A DNA stretch of 64,000 nt from Hymenobacter properus (GCF_015694735.1 NZ_JADQDP010000001.1:930001-994000), one strand, 5' to 3'. Counted from the first letter of the stretch, positions 51,953 through 60,693 are shown. Made by a program: numbers and translations. Notes: a model not told the origin generated them from the sequence alone.

Positions 51953-52345
51953 ATGCCCCTCATCGACAACACCCCCAAGCTCACTGCCCGGACCGGCGAC
52001 GCCGCGGCACCGAGTGCCGCGCATCGGGAGGTGTTGCCGCGCGCCGTCCCGACCGTTACGATTTATGCGGACGGCTTTAGTTGCCTCAATGCCGAGGCCT
52101 CCAGCCTGGTGGCCCGGTTTGCCAACGCGAGCCTCTGCCTGCACGCGCCCAAGCCCGTGCGGCCCGGCCGGCACCCCAAGCTTTGGGAATTGAGCGCCGG
52201 CCGGTGCGTGGCCCTCTCGGCACACCCCGACAAGCCGGCCCAGCTCCGCTTCCGGGTACCACCCGCCGAGGCGCCCCCCGCTGGCCGCTACCTGCTGCTG
52301 CCCCTTGCCGGGGAAACGCAACGCTACAGCCTGCTGCCCGGCTAG
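51953..52345 (+). CDS. Phage hypothetical protein
   Basis: 130 residues from ATG 51953. A strand-rich core (TVTIYADGFSCLNAEASSL, LRFRVPPAEAPPAGRYLLLPLAG) in a Pro/Ala-rich setting. It is not recognised. It follows the nuclease by 3 bases. Confidence 0.62.
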   Translation: MPLIDNTPKLTARTGDAAAPSAAHREVLPRAVPTVTIYADGFSCLNAEASSLVARFANASLCLHAPKPVRPGRHPKLWELSAGRCVALSAHPDKPAQLRFRVPPAEAPPAGRYLLLPLAGETQRYSLLPG

Positions 52346-52441
52346 CTGCGCCGTGTGCCTTTGGCAGGCCCAAAAAGCCGCTTTTGTTTCGGGCCGGGCC
52401 CTGATTTGCGTTGTCGAACGCAACCCCCAGAGCCCGAAACC

Positions 52442-53119
52442 ATGCCCACCCCGCACCGCGCCCACTTAGTTGGCTGCCCCACCCCGGGCAGCGCCTTCGT
52501 TCTTGAAAGCCGCCTGCTCAAAGCCTACGCGGCCCAGCTGCCCGCCCTCACGCGCCGGGTGGCCCACATCGAGGCCCTGTGCCTGGCCGCCTTCGGCCCC
52601 GCCGTGGACCGCTACAACCGTCCGCTGAGCGAAGCCGCCGCCGACCGCCAGACCGCCAACCGCCTCGAACGCCTCACCGACGTGGTGCCCGAGTTGCTGC
52701 GGATGCTGCTGCCGCACGAGCAGCAAGCTGTGGCCCCGCTCCTGCTGGAGGCCAACGACCTGGCCGCCTTTGCCAAAGCCGTGATGGCCTACAACGGCGC
52801 CGGCAATGCGCTCTACAACCGCGAGCCCGAGCCCAAGCTCTCCGATGCCCGCACCTTCGACGTGGCGGCCAAGGTGCTCGGCTTCGGCAAGCTGGCCCAG
52901 GCCGGCACCGCCCAGGCCACGGCTGCCAGCCGCCAGCTGCGCGGCCTGCTCCCCACTGGTGGCCCGCCCCTGGTGCTGGTGCCGCCCACGCAGGCCAAGC
53001 CCGGCCGCCTGCGCACGGCCAAGCGCCGCCGGGGCGTGCACCCGCTGACGTTGCCCGGGCAGCTGTGTTTCATGTGGCCCCCGGTTTCGGCTGCGCGGGC
53101 GTTGGAGGCAGGTTTGTAG
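52442..53119 (+). CDS. Phage hypothetical protein upstream of the terminase
   Basis: 225 residues from ATG 52442, mainly helical (LLKAYAAQLPALTRRVAHIEALCLAAFG, DRQTANRLERLTDVVPELLRMLL). The C-terminus is Pro/Arg-rich. It precedes the small terminase by one base. No family is known to me. Upstream, at 52387-52400, TTTCGGGCCGGGCC resembles the late promoter cassette but lacks a clear -7 box; a small hairpin TTGCGTT/AACGCAA is at 52407-52424. Confidence 0.68.
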   Translation: MPTPHRAHLVGCPTPGSAFVLESRLLKAYAAQLPALTRRVAHIEALCLAAFGPAVDRYNRPLSEAAADRQTANRLERLTDVVPELLRMLLPHEQQAVAPLLLEANDLAAFAKAVMAYNGAGNALYNREPEPKLSDARTFDVAAKVLGFGKLAQAGTAQATAASRQLRGLLPTGGPPLVLVPPTQAKPGRLRTAKRRRGVHPLTLPGQLCFMWPPVSAARALEAGL

Positions 53120-53120
53120 C

Positions 53121-53870
53121 ATGGAGGCAGATGCCGAATTGACGGACAAGCGCCAGCGCTTCATTGATGAATACCTGCTTGATTGCAACGCCACCCAGGC
53201 GGCAATACGGGCGGGGTATGCGCTTTCAGGCGCCCGGCAAGAAGGCAGCCGCCTGCTGTCAAATGCTGACATTCGGGCCGAAATCAACAAACGGCTGGCT
53301 GAGGCGGGGATGCCCGCAGAAGAGGTTATAAAGCAATTCGTTGACATTGCCAAAACGCGGCTGAACGACTACTTGCAGGTAGTAGTGCGCGAACGGGGCA
53401 CGAAGATTCCGCAGCCGCTTGCTGAAGCCATAGCTGAGCTAGATGAGAAGATACTCTTCGAGGAAGAGTTCACCGTTCGCTCCATTCATGTCCTTCAACT
53501 GTCTGCCAAGGAGGCTGCCAAGTATCAGGCGGGCCGCAGGCAGCATGTGGATGCTATGCGGTTGTCGAAGCTGCGGTATGAGATTGAGCTAAGCAAGAAC
53601 CCCGATGCGACGCGCCTCATAGACGGCCCGCCGGAAACATATGAGGCAGTAGAGCTTGATATGGTGGCGCTGGCCAACGCCCAGGATTTAGGCCGCATCA
53701 AAACGCTTTCCTACACCGAGTTCGGGCCCAAAGTAGAGATGTACGCTGCCGATGGTGCACTGCGTGACTTGGGCCGCGTACTTGGCATTTTCGAGAAAGA
53801 CAACCGGCAGACTGCTGGCACGGACGTAGAAATCATCATCGGTGGTAGCCCAGAAACGCCAGACGCTTAG
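53121..53870 (+). CDS. terS: Terminase small subunit
   Basis: 249 residues. The start LTDKRQRFIDEYLLDCNATQAAIRAGYALSGARQEGSRLLSNADI is the HTH and signature of the Terminase_2 family. The middle is helical and probably mediates oligomerisation. It recognises phage DNA for packaging. It is AT-richer than its flanks. It overlaps the large-subunit gene by 29 bases. Confidence 0.93.
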   Translation: MEADAELTDKRQRFIDEYLLDCNATQAAIRAGYALSGARQEGSRLLSNADIRAEINKRLAEAGMPAEEVIKQFVDIAKTRLNDYLQVVVRERGTKIPQPLAEAIAELDEKILFEEEFTVRSIHVLQLSAKEAAKYQAGRRQHVDAMRLSKLRYEIELSKNPDATRLIDGPPETYEAVELDMVALANAQDLGRIKTLSYTEFGPKVEMYAADGALRDLGRVLGIFEKDNRQTAGTDVEIIIGGSPETPDA

Positions 53871-55347
53871 GCTGCACATCGGCCCCAGCGCCTGCGCCCC
53901 CAAGTTCCGGCCCTACCTGCGCGACAGGAGCCGGCACCTGCTGCTGTGGGGCGGGCGTGACAGCACCAAGAGCGACTTCGTGGCGCTGGAGCTGCTGTTG
54001 AGCTGCCTGCAAGACCCGTACTTCCTCTGCGTGCTGATTCGGGAAAAACAGAACACCATTGCCGATAGCCAGATTGCCACCCTGCGCAAGGTGGCCGAAC
54101 GCGAAGGCCTGGCACCGTTCTTCCGCTTTCCGCAGGGGCCGTCGGCCGTGCTCGAAATCAGCTGCAAGCTCAACAAAAACAAGTTCATTGGGCGCGGCAC
54201 CGACGACATGGACCGGGTAAAATCGGTGTCGGACCCGACCTGTGCGTGGTACGAGGAAGCCAACCAGATAGCCAAGGACGATGCCGACGTGGTGAGCACC
54301 ACGTTGCGCACATCGCACCCTGGCGCGGTGATTCGGGAAATCTACAGCTTCAACCCCGACCACAAAGAAGACTATAAGCAGTTCTGGATTTGGAAGAAGT
54401 TTTTCGACGCCACGGGCAACCCCAACGGCACCACCTTCGACGGCCAGCTGTCCGTTGACATTGATGGGCAGCTGGTGCGGCAGTCGTTTCGGGTGCTGCA
54501 CTCCACGGCCCAGGACAATCCGTGGTGCCCGCCTGACCGCAAAGCCACTTACAAACGCTATCAGTTTACCGACCCCTACCGCTACCGCGTGTGGTGGGAA
54601 GGCCTGTGGGCTAGTCGCCAAACCGGCAACGAGTTCTACCCCCAGTTCAAGCGCGCCACCCACACCGGCGCCGTGCCCTACCTGCCCGGCCTGCCCATCT
54701 GGCAAAGCTGGGACGCCAACTCCCTGCCCTACTGCGCCATGTTCTGCGGGCAGAACGACGACCGCCGCCACCTGCCCGGCGGCAAGCGCACGCTCCGCAT
54801 CTTCCACGAGTACGCCATCGGCAGCCCCAACAGCGGCCTCAGAAACACCGGGCACGCCTTCCTGAAAGACCGGCGGGCGTTCAAGTGGATGGATTCGGCC
54901 GTCATGCTCACCGGCGACGCCAGCATGCGGGCCCGCAAGCCCTCGGACGAGCGCAGCACGGCCCTGGGTGATGTGCTGGCCGCGCTCAATGGCTTCACCG
55001 ACACGGACGGGAAGCCAGTGCCCGGCTGCCTGAACGGGCGCTCCGATAGCTTCTGGCCCAAGCGCAACCCCGAGGTGGAGCGGCGGCGCGACTTCGTGAA
55101 CTACGTACTGGCCGGCGGCTTTCGGGAAGTGGAGGTGCAGATTGACGCCACGGCCTGCCCCAAGCTCATTGCCGACCTGGAACTGGTGCAGAAGGGCATC
55201 GACGGCAAGCACAAAGAGCTGTACGACGACAAGGCATTGGGCGTGAAGTACCAGAAGCTGGGCCACTTTAGCGACGTGTTCGACTACTGGCTGTGCACCA
55301 TTCTGCAGCCGGAGTACGAGGCGTTCAAGGCGGGGCGAGGTGGGTGA
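53842..55347 (+). CDS. terL: Terminase large subunit
   Basis: 501 residues from GTG 53842, inside the end of terS. ATPase: Walker A variant GGRDSTKS (37-44) and Walker B CAWYEEAN (134-141); coupling motif near LRTSHPGAV. The nuclease domain starts at WQSWDANSLP (about 290) with a second acid near MLTGDASM. It is the packaging motor and headful or site-specific nuclease. The Walker A is of the terminase_3 type. Confidence 0.95.
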   Translation: MVAQKRQTLRLHIGPSACAPKFRPYLRDRSRHLLLWGGRDSTKSDFVALELLLSCLQDPYFLCVLIREKQNTIADSQIATLRKVAEREGLAPFFRFPQGPSAVLEISCKLNKNKFIGRGTDDMDRVKSVSDPTCAWYEEANQIAKDDADVVSTTLRTSHPGAVIREIYSFNPDHKEDYKQFWIWKKFFDATGNPNGTTFDGQLSVDIDGQLVRQSFRVLHSTAQDNPWCPPDRKATYKRYQFTDPYRYRVWWEGLWASRQTGNEFYPQFKRATHTGAVPYLPGLPIWQSWDANSLPYCAMFCGQNDDRRHLPGGKRTLRIFHEYAIGSPNSGLRNTGHAFLKDRRAFKWMDSAVMLTGDASMRARKPSDERSTALGDVLAALNGFTDTDGKPVPGCLNGRSDSFWPKRNPEVERRRDFVNYVLAGGFREVEVQIDATACPKLIADLELVQKGIDGKHKELYDDKALGVKYQKLGHFSDVFDYWLCTILQPEYEAFKAGRGG

Positions 55348-55413
55348 TTTCGGGCCAGGCAATTGGCTCGCCCACTTTTGAATCACCAATCATTCACCAA
55401 CCCCAAACACCAC

Positions 55414-55773
55414 ATGAAGACCTTTGTGCTTCTGCTGCTGGGGCTACTCTGTAGCTTCGCCGCCCCGCCCGGTGCATTCGCCACCGCAAGTACGCCCGCT
55501 GTTAAAGCGGCCGTTATCTACAAGCAGATTCAGGCCGTACAAGTCGCCATTGCTGCCACAGCAGCCGAGGCGTCTGCCGTCCGCATTACGCCTGTGGAAA
55601 GCCCGGCACCGCCAGAGCTTACTGACGTTGTACTGAACGCAGAGCGTAGCGGAGCCACCAAAGCTATTTACCTTTCAATGTCGGGGGCTCCGTTGCGAGT
55701 ACGACCTGGTTGGCGTCGCCCGGTTGGCGCAACTTACACTCGATACAAAGCTGCTGCGCTTCGGAATAGTTAG
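55414..55773 (+). CDS. Small exported phage protein
   Basis: 119 residues from ATG 55414 with a signal-like helix (KTFVLLLLGLLCSFAAPPGAFA), then an Ala-rich helix and a basic end (RVRPGWRRPVGATYTRYK). It lies between terminase and portal and is followed by a terminator. An exported accessory (possible moron or lysis-related protein) cannot be told apart from sequence. Confidence 0.65.
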   Translation: MKTFVLLLLGLLCSFAAPPGAFATASTPAVKAAVIYKQIQAVQVAIAATAAEASAVRITPVESPAPPELTDVVLNAERSGATKAIYLSMSGAPLRVRPGWRRPVGATYTRYKAAALRNS

Positions 55774-55774
55774 T

Positions 55775-55810
55775 AAAAGCCCCGCCTCGGAGAAGTTGGC
55801 GGGGCTTTTT
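55775..55810 (+). terminator. Terminator between the accessory gene and portal
   Basis: Stem AAAAGCCCCGCC/GGCGGGGCTTTT with a T run. It is followed at once by the TTTCCGGCCGGGC promoter-like motif. Confidence 0.9.
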
Positions 55811-55817
55811 CGTGTCG

Positions 55818-55850
55818 TTTCCGGCCGGGCCTTGTCACCCCGCTACTTTG
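55818..55850 (+). promoter_or_regulatory. Candidate late phage promoter, copy 1
   Basis: TTTCCGGCCGGGC then, exactly 26 bases after the first T, TACTTTG. The same block with identical spacing precedes the gene at 62786. It starts 8 bases after a terminator and ends 17 bases before the portal start. Confidence 0.6.
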
Positions 55851-55867
55851 TGCCACGCCCGTAGCCC

Positions 55868-57733
55868 ATGACGCCCGACCAAAGCATCCCCCTCGTTTCC
55901 GGCATCCTGCTCGCCGGCCCCAGCGCCTGGCACCCCGATTACGACCGGGTGGTGAAGTATGCCGACCTGTGCCGCCGCTTCGCCACGGGCGACGTCGAAC
56001 CGCTGCTGCGCACCTACTGGGAGGGCGAAGCCGAGGAACAGCTGCAGCGCCTGTTTCGGCTCTACGTGCCGACCTGCGAAAGCGCCTGGGGCGAGCTGGC
56101 CACGCAGTTCTACAAAGTCGCCCGCTTACGGGATGGGCAAGTAGAGCGCAAAATCGTCTACGACGAAGCCGCCGGGGAAGCCGAGCGCGCCCGCTGGACC
56201 GCCCGCCTCACGCAAGCACTCAGCAGCTACTACAACAACCGGCCCCTGCAGGACTACCTGGCTGAGCACCTGGCCCAGACGGTGGCCCTCACCGACCCCA
56301 ACGCCTGGCTGCTCACGGCCTTCGACGCCTTCGACTACCGCACCCAGCAGGCCCGCCCCTACCCGGTGCTGCTGCCCTCTTCGGCCGTGGTGCACTTCAC
56401 CCGCTCGGCTGGGGAGGTCACCAGCCTCACGGCCCGCTACGCCATCCGCAGCGCCGACAACACCGAAACGCTGCACCGCTACACCACCTACCTGCCCGAC
56501 CACGCCGTGGACTTCTGGCCGGTGGACAACAGCGGCAACCACACCATTCCCGACGGGCCGGAGTACGCAACGGGCACGGTCTACAACGGCGACAAAATCG
56601 CCTACCACTACCAGGTATTGGAGCACGGCGCGGGCCGCGTGCCCGCTTCCCCGCTGGGCTACATTCCCGACCAGAACGCCCGTGGGCTGGTGTTCCTCTC
56701 TCCGTTGCACCGCGCCATCAACTGGTTGAAGCTGGAGCTAAAGACGGGGCATGAGTTGCAGATTGTCATGCGCAACATGGCCATGCCGCGCCAGCTGGAA
56801 TACACCCAGCCGTGTACCGGCATTGAGGCATTGGGGGGCTGTGCCAACGGCCTGTGCCGCAACCCCAGCCCGACCAACCCCAACGACTTCCGCTGCCCCA
56901 AATGCCACGGCTCCGGCATTGAGCCCATCAGCAAAAGCGCGTCGGACGTCATCAAGGTGCCGCTTTCGCCGGACCCCACCGAGAACAAGCTCAAGCTGAC
57001 CGACATGCTGGCCTTCATCGGCCCGAGCCCCGACATTCCGACGTTTCAGCTCAAGTTTCAGGACTGGATTAGCGACAAGGTGCAGGCGGCCGTGTTCGGC
57101 CGGCAGGCGCTGCAGAAAACCAGCGGCCCGATGACCGCCACCGAGATAGCCGACCTGGCCGACCAGAAGGCGGTTGCGCTGGGTCCGTTTGCCGACTGGT
57201 TCAGCGGCACCTACGTGCACCACGGCATGGTGTGCGGCACCTACGTAGACGCGGGCAAGGGACTGAGCCTGATTTACGACTTCCCCGACGGGCTCGACCT
57301 CAAGAGCGAATCCGACCTCTACGCCCAGCTCAAAGCGGCTGTTGAAGCCGGGGTGCGGCCCGACGAAATCACGCGCATCCAGAACGCCATCATGCGCAAG
57401 ACGCATGCCAGCGACCCGGAGGCCATGCGCCGCTACCTGGTGCGCTCGCGCTTCATCCCCACGCTGGGGCTGAGCGACGACGTGGCCTTCAAGGTGTTTG
57501 CGCTGGGCAAGATGACGGAGGACGACTTTATTACCCGCTTCAATGCCGACCGCATCTTCATGGATGCCGAGGCGGCCAACACCAATTTCTACAACCTGAG
57601 CGCGGAGGCCCAGGCCGCCGCCGTGCAAGCTCAGGTGGACCTCATCAAGGCCAAGCTGCCCGCCGGTGGCGTGGCATCCGGGAGCTTCGGGCGGCTCAGT
57701 GTTTCACCTGTAACGGCTGCTGCCACTGCGTAA
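55868..57733 (+). CDS. Portal protein with a zinc-ribbon-like insert
   Basis: 621 residues. The N-terminal part (WHPDYDRVVKYADLCRRFATG) and the long core with LGYIPDQNARG, MPRQLEYTQPC, KVQAAVFGRQALQKTSGPMTATEIADL match portal proteins in size and style and in gene order. About residues 316-350 carry six Cys in spaced pairs (CTG..., GGCANGLCRN..., FRCPKCHGSG), a zinc-ribbon-like insert that is unusual for portals. The C-terminal region is helical and Ala/Gln-rich. It forms the dodecameric DNA gate at one capsid vertex. Confidence 0.88.
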   Translation: MTPDQSIPLVSGILLAGPSAWHPDYDRVVKYADLCRRFATGDVEPLLRTYWEGEAEEQLQRLFRLYVPTCESAWGELATQFYKVARLRDGQVERKIVYDEAAGEAERARWTARLTQALSSYYNNRPLQDYLAEHLAQTVALTDPNAWLLTAFDAFDYRTQQARPYPVLLPSSAVVHFTRSAGEVTSLTARYAIRSADNTETLHRYTTYLPDHAVDFWPVDNSGNHTIPDGPEYATGTVYNGDKIAYHYQVLEHGAGRVPASPLGYIPDQNARGLVFLSPLHRAINWLKLELKTGHELQIVMRNMAMPRQLEYTQPCTGIEALGGCANGLCRNPSPTNPNDFRCPKCHGSGIEPISKSASDVIKVPLSPDPTENKLKLTDMLAFIGPSPDIPTFQLKFQDWISDKVQAAVFGRQALQKTSGPMTATEIADLADQKAVALGPFADWFSGTYVHHGMVCGTYVDAGKGLSLIYDFPDGLDLKSESDLYAQLKAAVEAGVRPDEITRIQNAIMRKTHASDPEAMRRYLVRSRFIPTLGLSDDVAFKVFALGKMTEDDFITRFNADRIFMDAEAANTNFYNLSAEAQAAAVQAQVDLIKAKLPAGGVASGSFGRLSVSPVTAAATA

Positions 57734-57734
57734 G

Positions 57735-58334
57735 ATGACCAAGATTTTCTTTGATACCGAGTTTACCGGACTACATAAGAACACCACGCTTATGTCCATT
57801 GGCCTAATTGACGAGTTTGGCGATACATTCTATGCCGAACTGACGGACTATGACGAAAGCCAGGTCAACGAGTGGTTGCGTGAGAATGTGATTGCCAATT
57901 TCAGGCTGAACGACCAACAGGCGGGGCAATTCTTTGTCGAGCAAGACGAGCTTTCGCTATGCAAGGCAACGACCATTCGCGCTACCAAAAACGAAGTAAA
58001 CACTGCGCTAATACTATGGCTGGCTAATCAGGAGGTGCGCAAAGGGCCGATTCAAATGTGGTCAGATTGCTTGGCTTACGACTGGGTTCTGTTCAACGAC
58101 CTGCTAGCCGACTACACCAATGGCTACCCGCAACTACCCGCGCAGATACATTATATCCCAATGGATATATGTCCGCTGTTTGAAATGAAAGGGGTTAACC
58201 CTGATATAAGCAGGGAAGAATACTCAGGCCGCAAAGCTTCTTATTGGACCGGCAGCAAGCATAATGCCTTGCACGATGCGCTAACAATTAAGGATTGTTA
58301 CTACAAGCTGCAAAATGAAGACCCTACTGCGTAA
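57735..58334 (+). CDS. DEDDh exonuclease, Rv2179c/RNase-T-like, in the structural block
   Basis: 199 residues, one base after the portal stop. Exo I FFDTEFTGLH (Asp, Glu), Exo II SDCLAYDWVLFNDLL (Asp), Exo III KHNALHDALT (His, Asp). Similar Rv2179c-like proteins are 3'-5' exoribonucleases. It is clearly AT-richer than the portal and head genes and does not belong to the usual head module, so it is probably a later insertion. Its end overlaps the next gene. Confidence 0.85.
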   Translation: MTKIFFDTEFTGLHKNTTLMSIGLIDEFGDTFYAELTDYDESQVNEWLRENVIANFRLNDQQAGQFFVEQDELSLCKATTIRATKNEVNTALILWLANQEVRKGPIQMWSDCLAYDWVLFNDLLADYTNGYPQLPAQIHYIPMDICPLFEMKGVNPDISREEYSGRKASYWTGSKHNALHDALTIKDCYYKLQNEDPTA

Positions 58335-58575
58335 GCTGCAAGCCTGCTGGCATCTGTTGCGCGCACCGCGCTACTTTCTTTACACTGCCCTTGATGCCGA
58401 GGCTAACCTACACCGCTGGAACTACTCCGAAAAGGTATTGGGCGGGGATGTTAGCAACCTTTTGGCTTTCGGTGTAGAAATTGGAAACGATGACCAAGAG
58501 GCAACCGAGGGCATAGCCGCCTTGCTGAATGATGCAGGCGGGATACGCCCCGCCGCACAATGGCCTGACGAATGA
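58315..58575 (+). CDS. Small phage protein in the inserted block
   Basis: 86 residues, overlapping the exonuclease by 20 bases. A basic helix (LLRKLQACWHLLRAPRYFLY) then SNLLAFGVEIGNDDQEATEGIAALLND. AT-richer like its neighbour. Unknown function, perhaps linked to the exonuclease. Confidence 0.62.
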   Translation: MKTLLRKLQACWHLLRAPRYFLYTALDAEANLHRWNYSEKVLGGDVSNLLAFGVEIGNDDQEATEGIAALLNDAGGIRPAAQWPDE

Positions 58576-59483
58576 CCACCGACCCACAAGACGCCGCCCG
58601 CAAGCGCAGCAACGCCATCCAAGTGCTGGAAGACGCGCTAAAGCAGCACGTCGAAGAAGCCCAGCGCCTGCTGTGGGAAGGGTTGCTGCAGCGGCTCAAA
58701 GACCTGCACGCCGACGCCTCCCTGCTGCCCGTGCTGCTGCAGGAGTACGCCAACACGGTACTGGCGCCCCTGGCCGCGCTCTACGGGCAAAGCCTGCTGA
58801 ACCTACCAGCCTTGCAGCTCGATTACTTCGCTGCGCTGGGCCTGGCCGACTACCAACGCCTACGCGCGCCGCTCACCACCTTCCTTACGGCCCGGTTGGG
58901 CCTTGATGCCCAGGGCAACCTGCTGCCCGGCGGCTACCTTTCGGCTACCATGGGCGTAGTGAAGGACCGACTCAGCCAGCAGGTGCTCACGTACGCTTTC
59001 CAAGCCCAAGCCAGCGGAGCGGGTATAGACGCCTACCGGGACGGCTTGAATATGCTTGTTGTAGGCAATGGCACGGCGCTAGGCGTAGTGCAGGAGCTAT
59101 ACAAGTCGGCGGGTGATGATTTCAGCCAAGCCGACCGGATGCTGCAACACCTGTCCGGCAAAGAGCTTGGCTTGCGAGCGGCGTTGTACCAAGGCGGCGT
59201 CATGGCCCATACCCGTGCCTTCTGCGAGGTGCGCAACGGCCGTGTGTTCGTTGATTTCGAGATAGCCAAGTTCGGCACCAAAGCCGACCCCTACGGCGGC
59301 TACACCAACAAAGCCGAGGGGCTGTTCGCGGGCAAGCCCGACCCCTATGACCCCTATAGCGACTGCGGCGGCTACAACTGCCGGCATACCTGGCACTACA
59401 TTCCAAACGCAACTGCGCTGCGCATGCGGCCAGATTTAGGGGAGAACGACAAGGGTGAATTGTTCATCAAGCCAGTATCTTAG
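58572..59483 (+). CDS. Phage head morphogenesis protein (SPP1 gp7-like)
   Basis: 303 residues, overlapping the previous gene by 4 bases. Helical N-terminal part, then the typical end: DPYGGYTNKAEGLFAGKPDPYDPYSDCGGYNCRHTWHYI, in which the spaced Cys and His match the C-terminal motif of SPP1 gp7/Mu gpF-type minor head proteins. It lies at the portal-scaffold position, as in many siphophages. Confidence 0.88.
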   Translation: MTTDPQDAARKRSNAIQVLEDALKQHVEEAQRLLWEGLLQRLKDLHADASLLPVLLQEYANTVLAPLAALYGQSLLNLPALQLDYFAALGLADYQRLRAPLTTFLTARLGLDAQGNLLPGGYLSATMGVVKDRLSQQVLTYAFQAQASGAGIDAYRDGLNMLVVGNGTALGVVQELYKSAGDDFSQADRMLQHLSGKELGLRAALYQGGVMAHTRAFCEVRNGRVFVDFEIAKFGTKADPYGGYTNKAEGLFAGKPDPYDPYSDCGGYNCRHTWHYIPNATALRMRPDLGENDKGELFIKPVS

Positions 59484-59487
59484 CCCC

Positions 59488-59715
59488 ATGGAACTCAACG
59501 ACGCCCAGAAAGCCACCTTCATTTACGAAACCTTCCTGCAAGCCAGCAAGGAGCCCGACCTACGCCCGGCCGACGGGGCCACGCTGCTGGCCCAGGTGCA
59601 AGGCTGGAAGGGCGGCCTGTTCCTCGACTCCCTGCAAAAGGTAGCCCAGCAGCGGCAGCTACAGGGGAAGCGGCCCACAGGGAAGAACCTGATGCGGCGG
59701 CTGTTTCAGAAGTAG
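59488..59715 (+). CDS. Small phage protein
   Basis: 75 residues from ATG 59488 (DAQKATFIYETFLQASKEPDL, GWKGGLFLDSLQKVAQQRQL, GKNLMRRLFQK), helical and basic at the end. Unknown. A -7 box starts at its stop. Confidence 0.68.
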   Translation: MELNDAQKATFIYETFLQASKEPDLRPADGATLLAQVQGWKGGLFLDSLQKVAQQRQLQGKRPTGKNLMRRLFQK

Positions 59716-59805
59716 TATATTTGCACTGTTCGGCCACGCCTGCGATAGACAAGCAGAAACAGCCAGCATTAAGCCCCGCCCCGAAAGGAAGCGGGGCTTT
59801 TTCGT
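59716..59805 (+). ncRNA. Candidate small phage RNA
   Basis: TATATTTG (59716-59723) is an exact Bacteroidetes -7 box just after a stop codon. A strong terminator (59771-59802) ends the stretch. Start near 59730 would give an RNA of about 75 bases with no reading frame of note. Confidence 0.4.
59771..59802. terminator. Terminator in the late region
   Basis: Stem AAGCCCCGC/GCGGGGCTT with a T run, similar in sequence to the stem at 55775 but not followed by the TTTCCGG block. Confidence 0.88.
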
Positions 59806-59808
59806 GCC

Positions 59809-60003
59809 CTACCGCATCCCCAGTTCCCGCAGCGTCTCCTGTACCTCCAAGTCCCACAGCAGGCGGCCCAGGTCCAAGGAGATGCCCAGGCCGCCGGGTA
59901 GCGGGGTAACGGTGACGTCCAGCGGCGGGCGTGGTTTGAGGCGACGGCGGAGCGGTTGGCGCATTTCGGGCAGCGGGGAGAGGCGGGGGAGGTTTGGGGT
60001 CAC
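59809..60003 (-). CDS. Possible small minus-strand protein
   Basis: A 64-codon frame from GTG 60003 (or 51 from ATG 59964) ends beside the terminator at 59771-59802. Codon use is typical for the genome. Product RQPLRRRLKPRPPLDVTVTP..., basic. It would be the only minus-strand gene in the late region, so caution is needed. Confidence 0.3.
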   Translation of the reverse strand: MTPNLPRLSPLPEMRQPLRRRLKPRPPLDVTVTPLPGGLGISLDLGRLLWDLEVQETLRELGMR

Positions 60004-60034
60004 AAGATACTCCTTCACCTCAAGCCCTTGCCCA

Positions 60035-60385
60035 ATGACTGAAACCAAAACCAAGGTGGCCGCCGCCCCCGCGCCCGGTTCGCCCGACTTCGACGTGGAC
60101 AACGCCCCGCAGGAAGAATACGACAAGCACATTGCCATTCTCAAGCGCCGTGCTGATGTAGCCGCCCTGACCGCTTCGCCGCTTACGACCGTGTCGGCAA
60201 CAACCGAGCAGGCCGCCGTCAACGCCGGCCCTGTACAGTCCGTGCCAATGGAGGCCAAGCACGACAGCCTGACCGGCCAAGTGCAGGAACTGCCTGCCAA
60301 GGTCTTCGGCCTACTCAGCGAGGAAGACAAAGCCCGCTTCACCGCCGCCGATGCCCCCAAGCCGGCCGACTTGCCCCAGGCCTAA
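60035..60385 (+). CDS. Phage hypothetical protein before the scaffold
   Basis: 116 residues from ATG 60035. Charged and Ala-rich (PGSPDFDVDNAPQEEYDKHIAILKRR, LPAKVFGLLSEEDKARFTAADAPK). No domain. A longer frame upstream is not coding-like. Confidence 0.62.
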   Translation: MTETKTKVAAAPAPGSPDFDVDNAPQEEYDKHIAILKRRADVAALTASPLTTVSATTEQAAVNAGPVQSVPMEAKHDSLTGQVQELPAKVFGLLSEEDKARFTAADAPKPADLPQA

Positions 60386-60388
60386 GCC

Positions 60389-60613
60389 ATGAGCAAGCCC
60401 GTCGAAACCCCGACCCACAAGGTGCGCCTCAAAACCAGCGTGGGGCACTACGAGCACGTCACCGAGGCCAAGCTGGAGCAGATGCGCCAAGCCTTCGGCC
60501 CGCGCCACTTCGCTCGCAGCTACGAGGTGGTGGCCCTGGCTGAAAAGCCCGCCGACCTGGCTACCAACACTGAGAAACCCGCCAAGGCCGACAAGGCCGA
60601 GGCCAGCAAGTAA
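60389..60613 (+). CDS. Small phage protein with lysine-rich tail
   Basis: 74 residues (HKVRLKTSVGHYEHVTEAKLEQMRQAF, then AEKPADLATNTEKPAKADKAEASK). A short beta/alpha part and a Lys/Ala tail as in small head-related proteins. Function unknown. A weak terminator (60619-60645) follows. Confidence 0.65.
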   Translation: MSKPVETPTHKVRLKTSVGHYEHVTEAKLEQMRQAFGPRHFARSYEVVALAEKPADLATNTEKPAKADKAEASK

Positions 60614-60618
60614 GACCG

Positions 60619-60645
60619 AAGCCCGGGCCGGTTGCCCGGGCCTTT
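60619..60645 (+). terminator. Weak terminator-like hairpin
   Basis: GCCCGGGC/GCCCGGGC stem with only a short T run. Confidence 0.45.
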
Positions 60646-60693
60646 GGCCGCTCAAGTTGACGCGGTTGCTATCCTAATGGCTTAGGCCCCATC

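Noticed and set aside
53836..55389. 517-codon minus-strand frame
   Set aside because: Antisense shadow of the large terminase gene.
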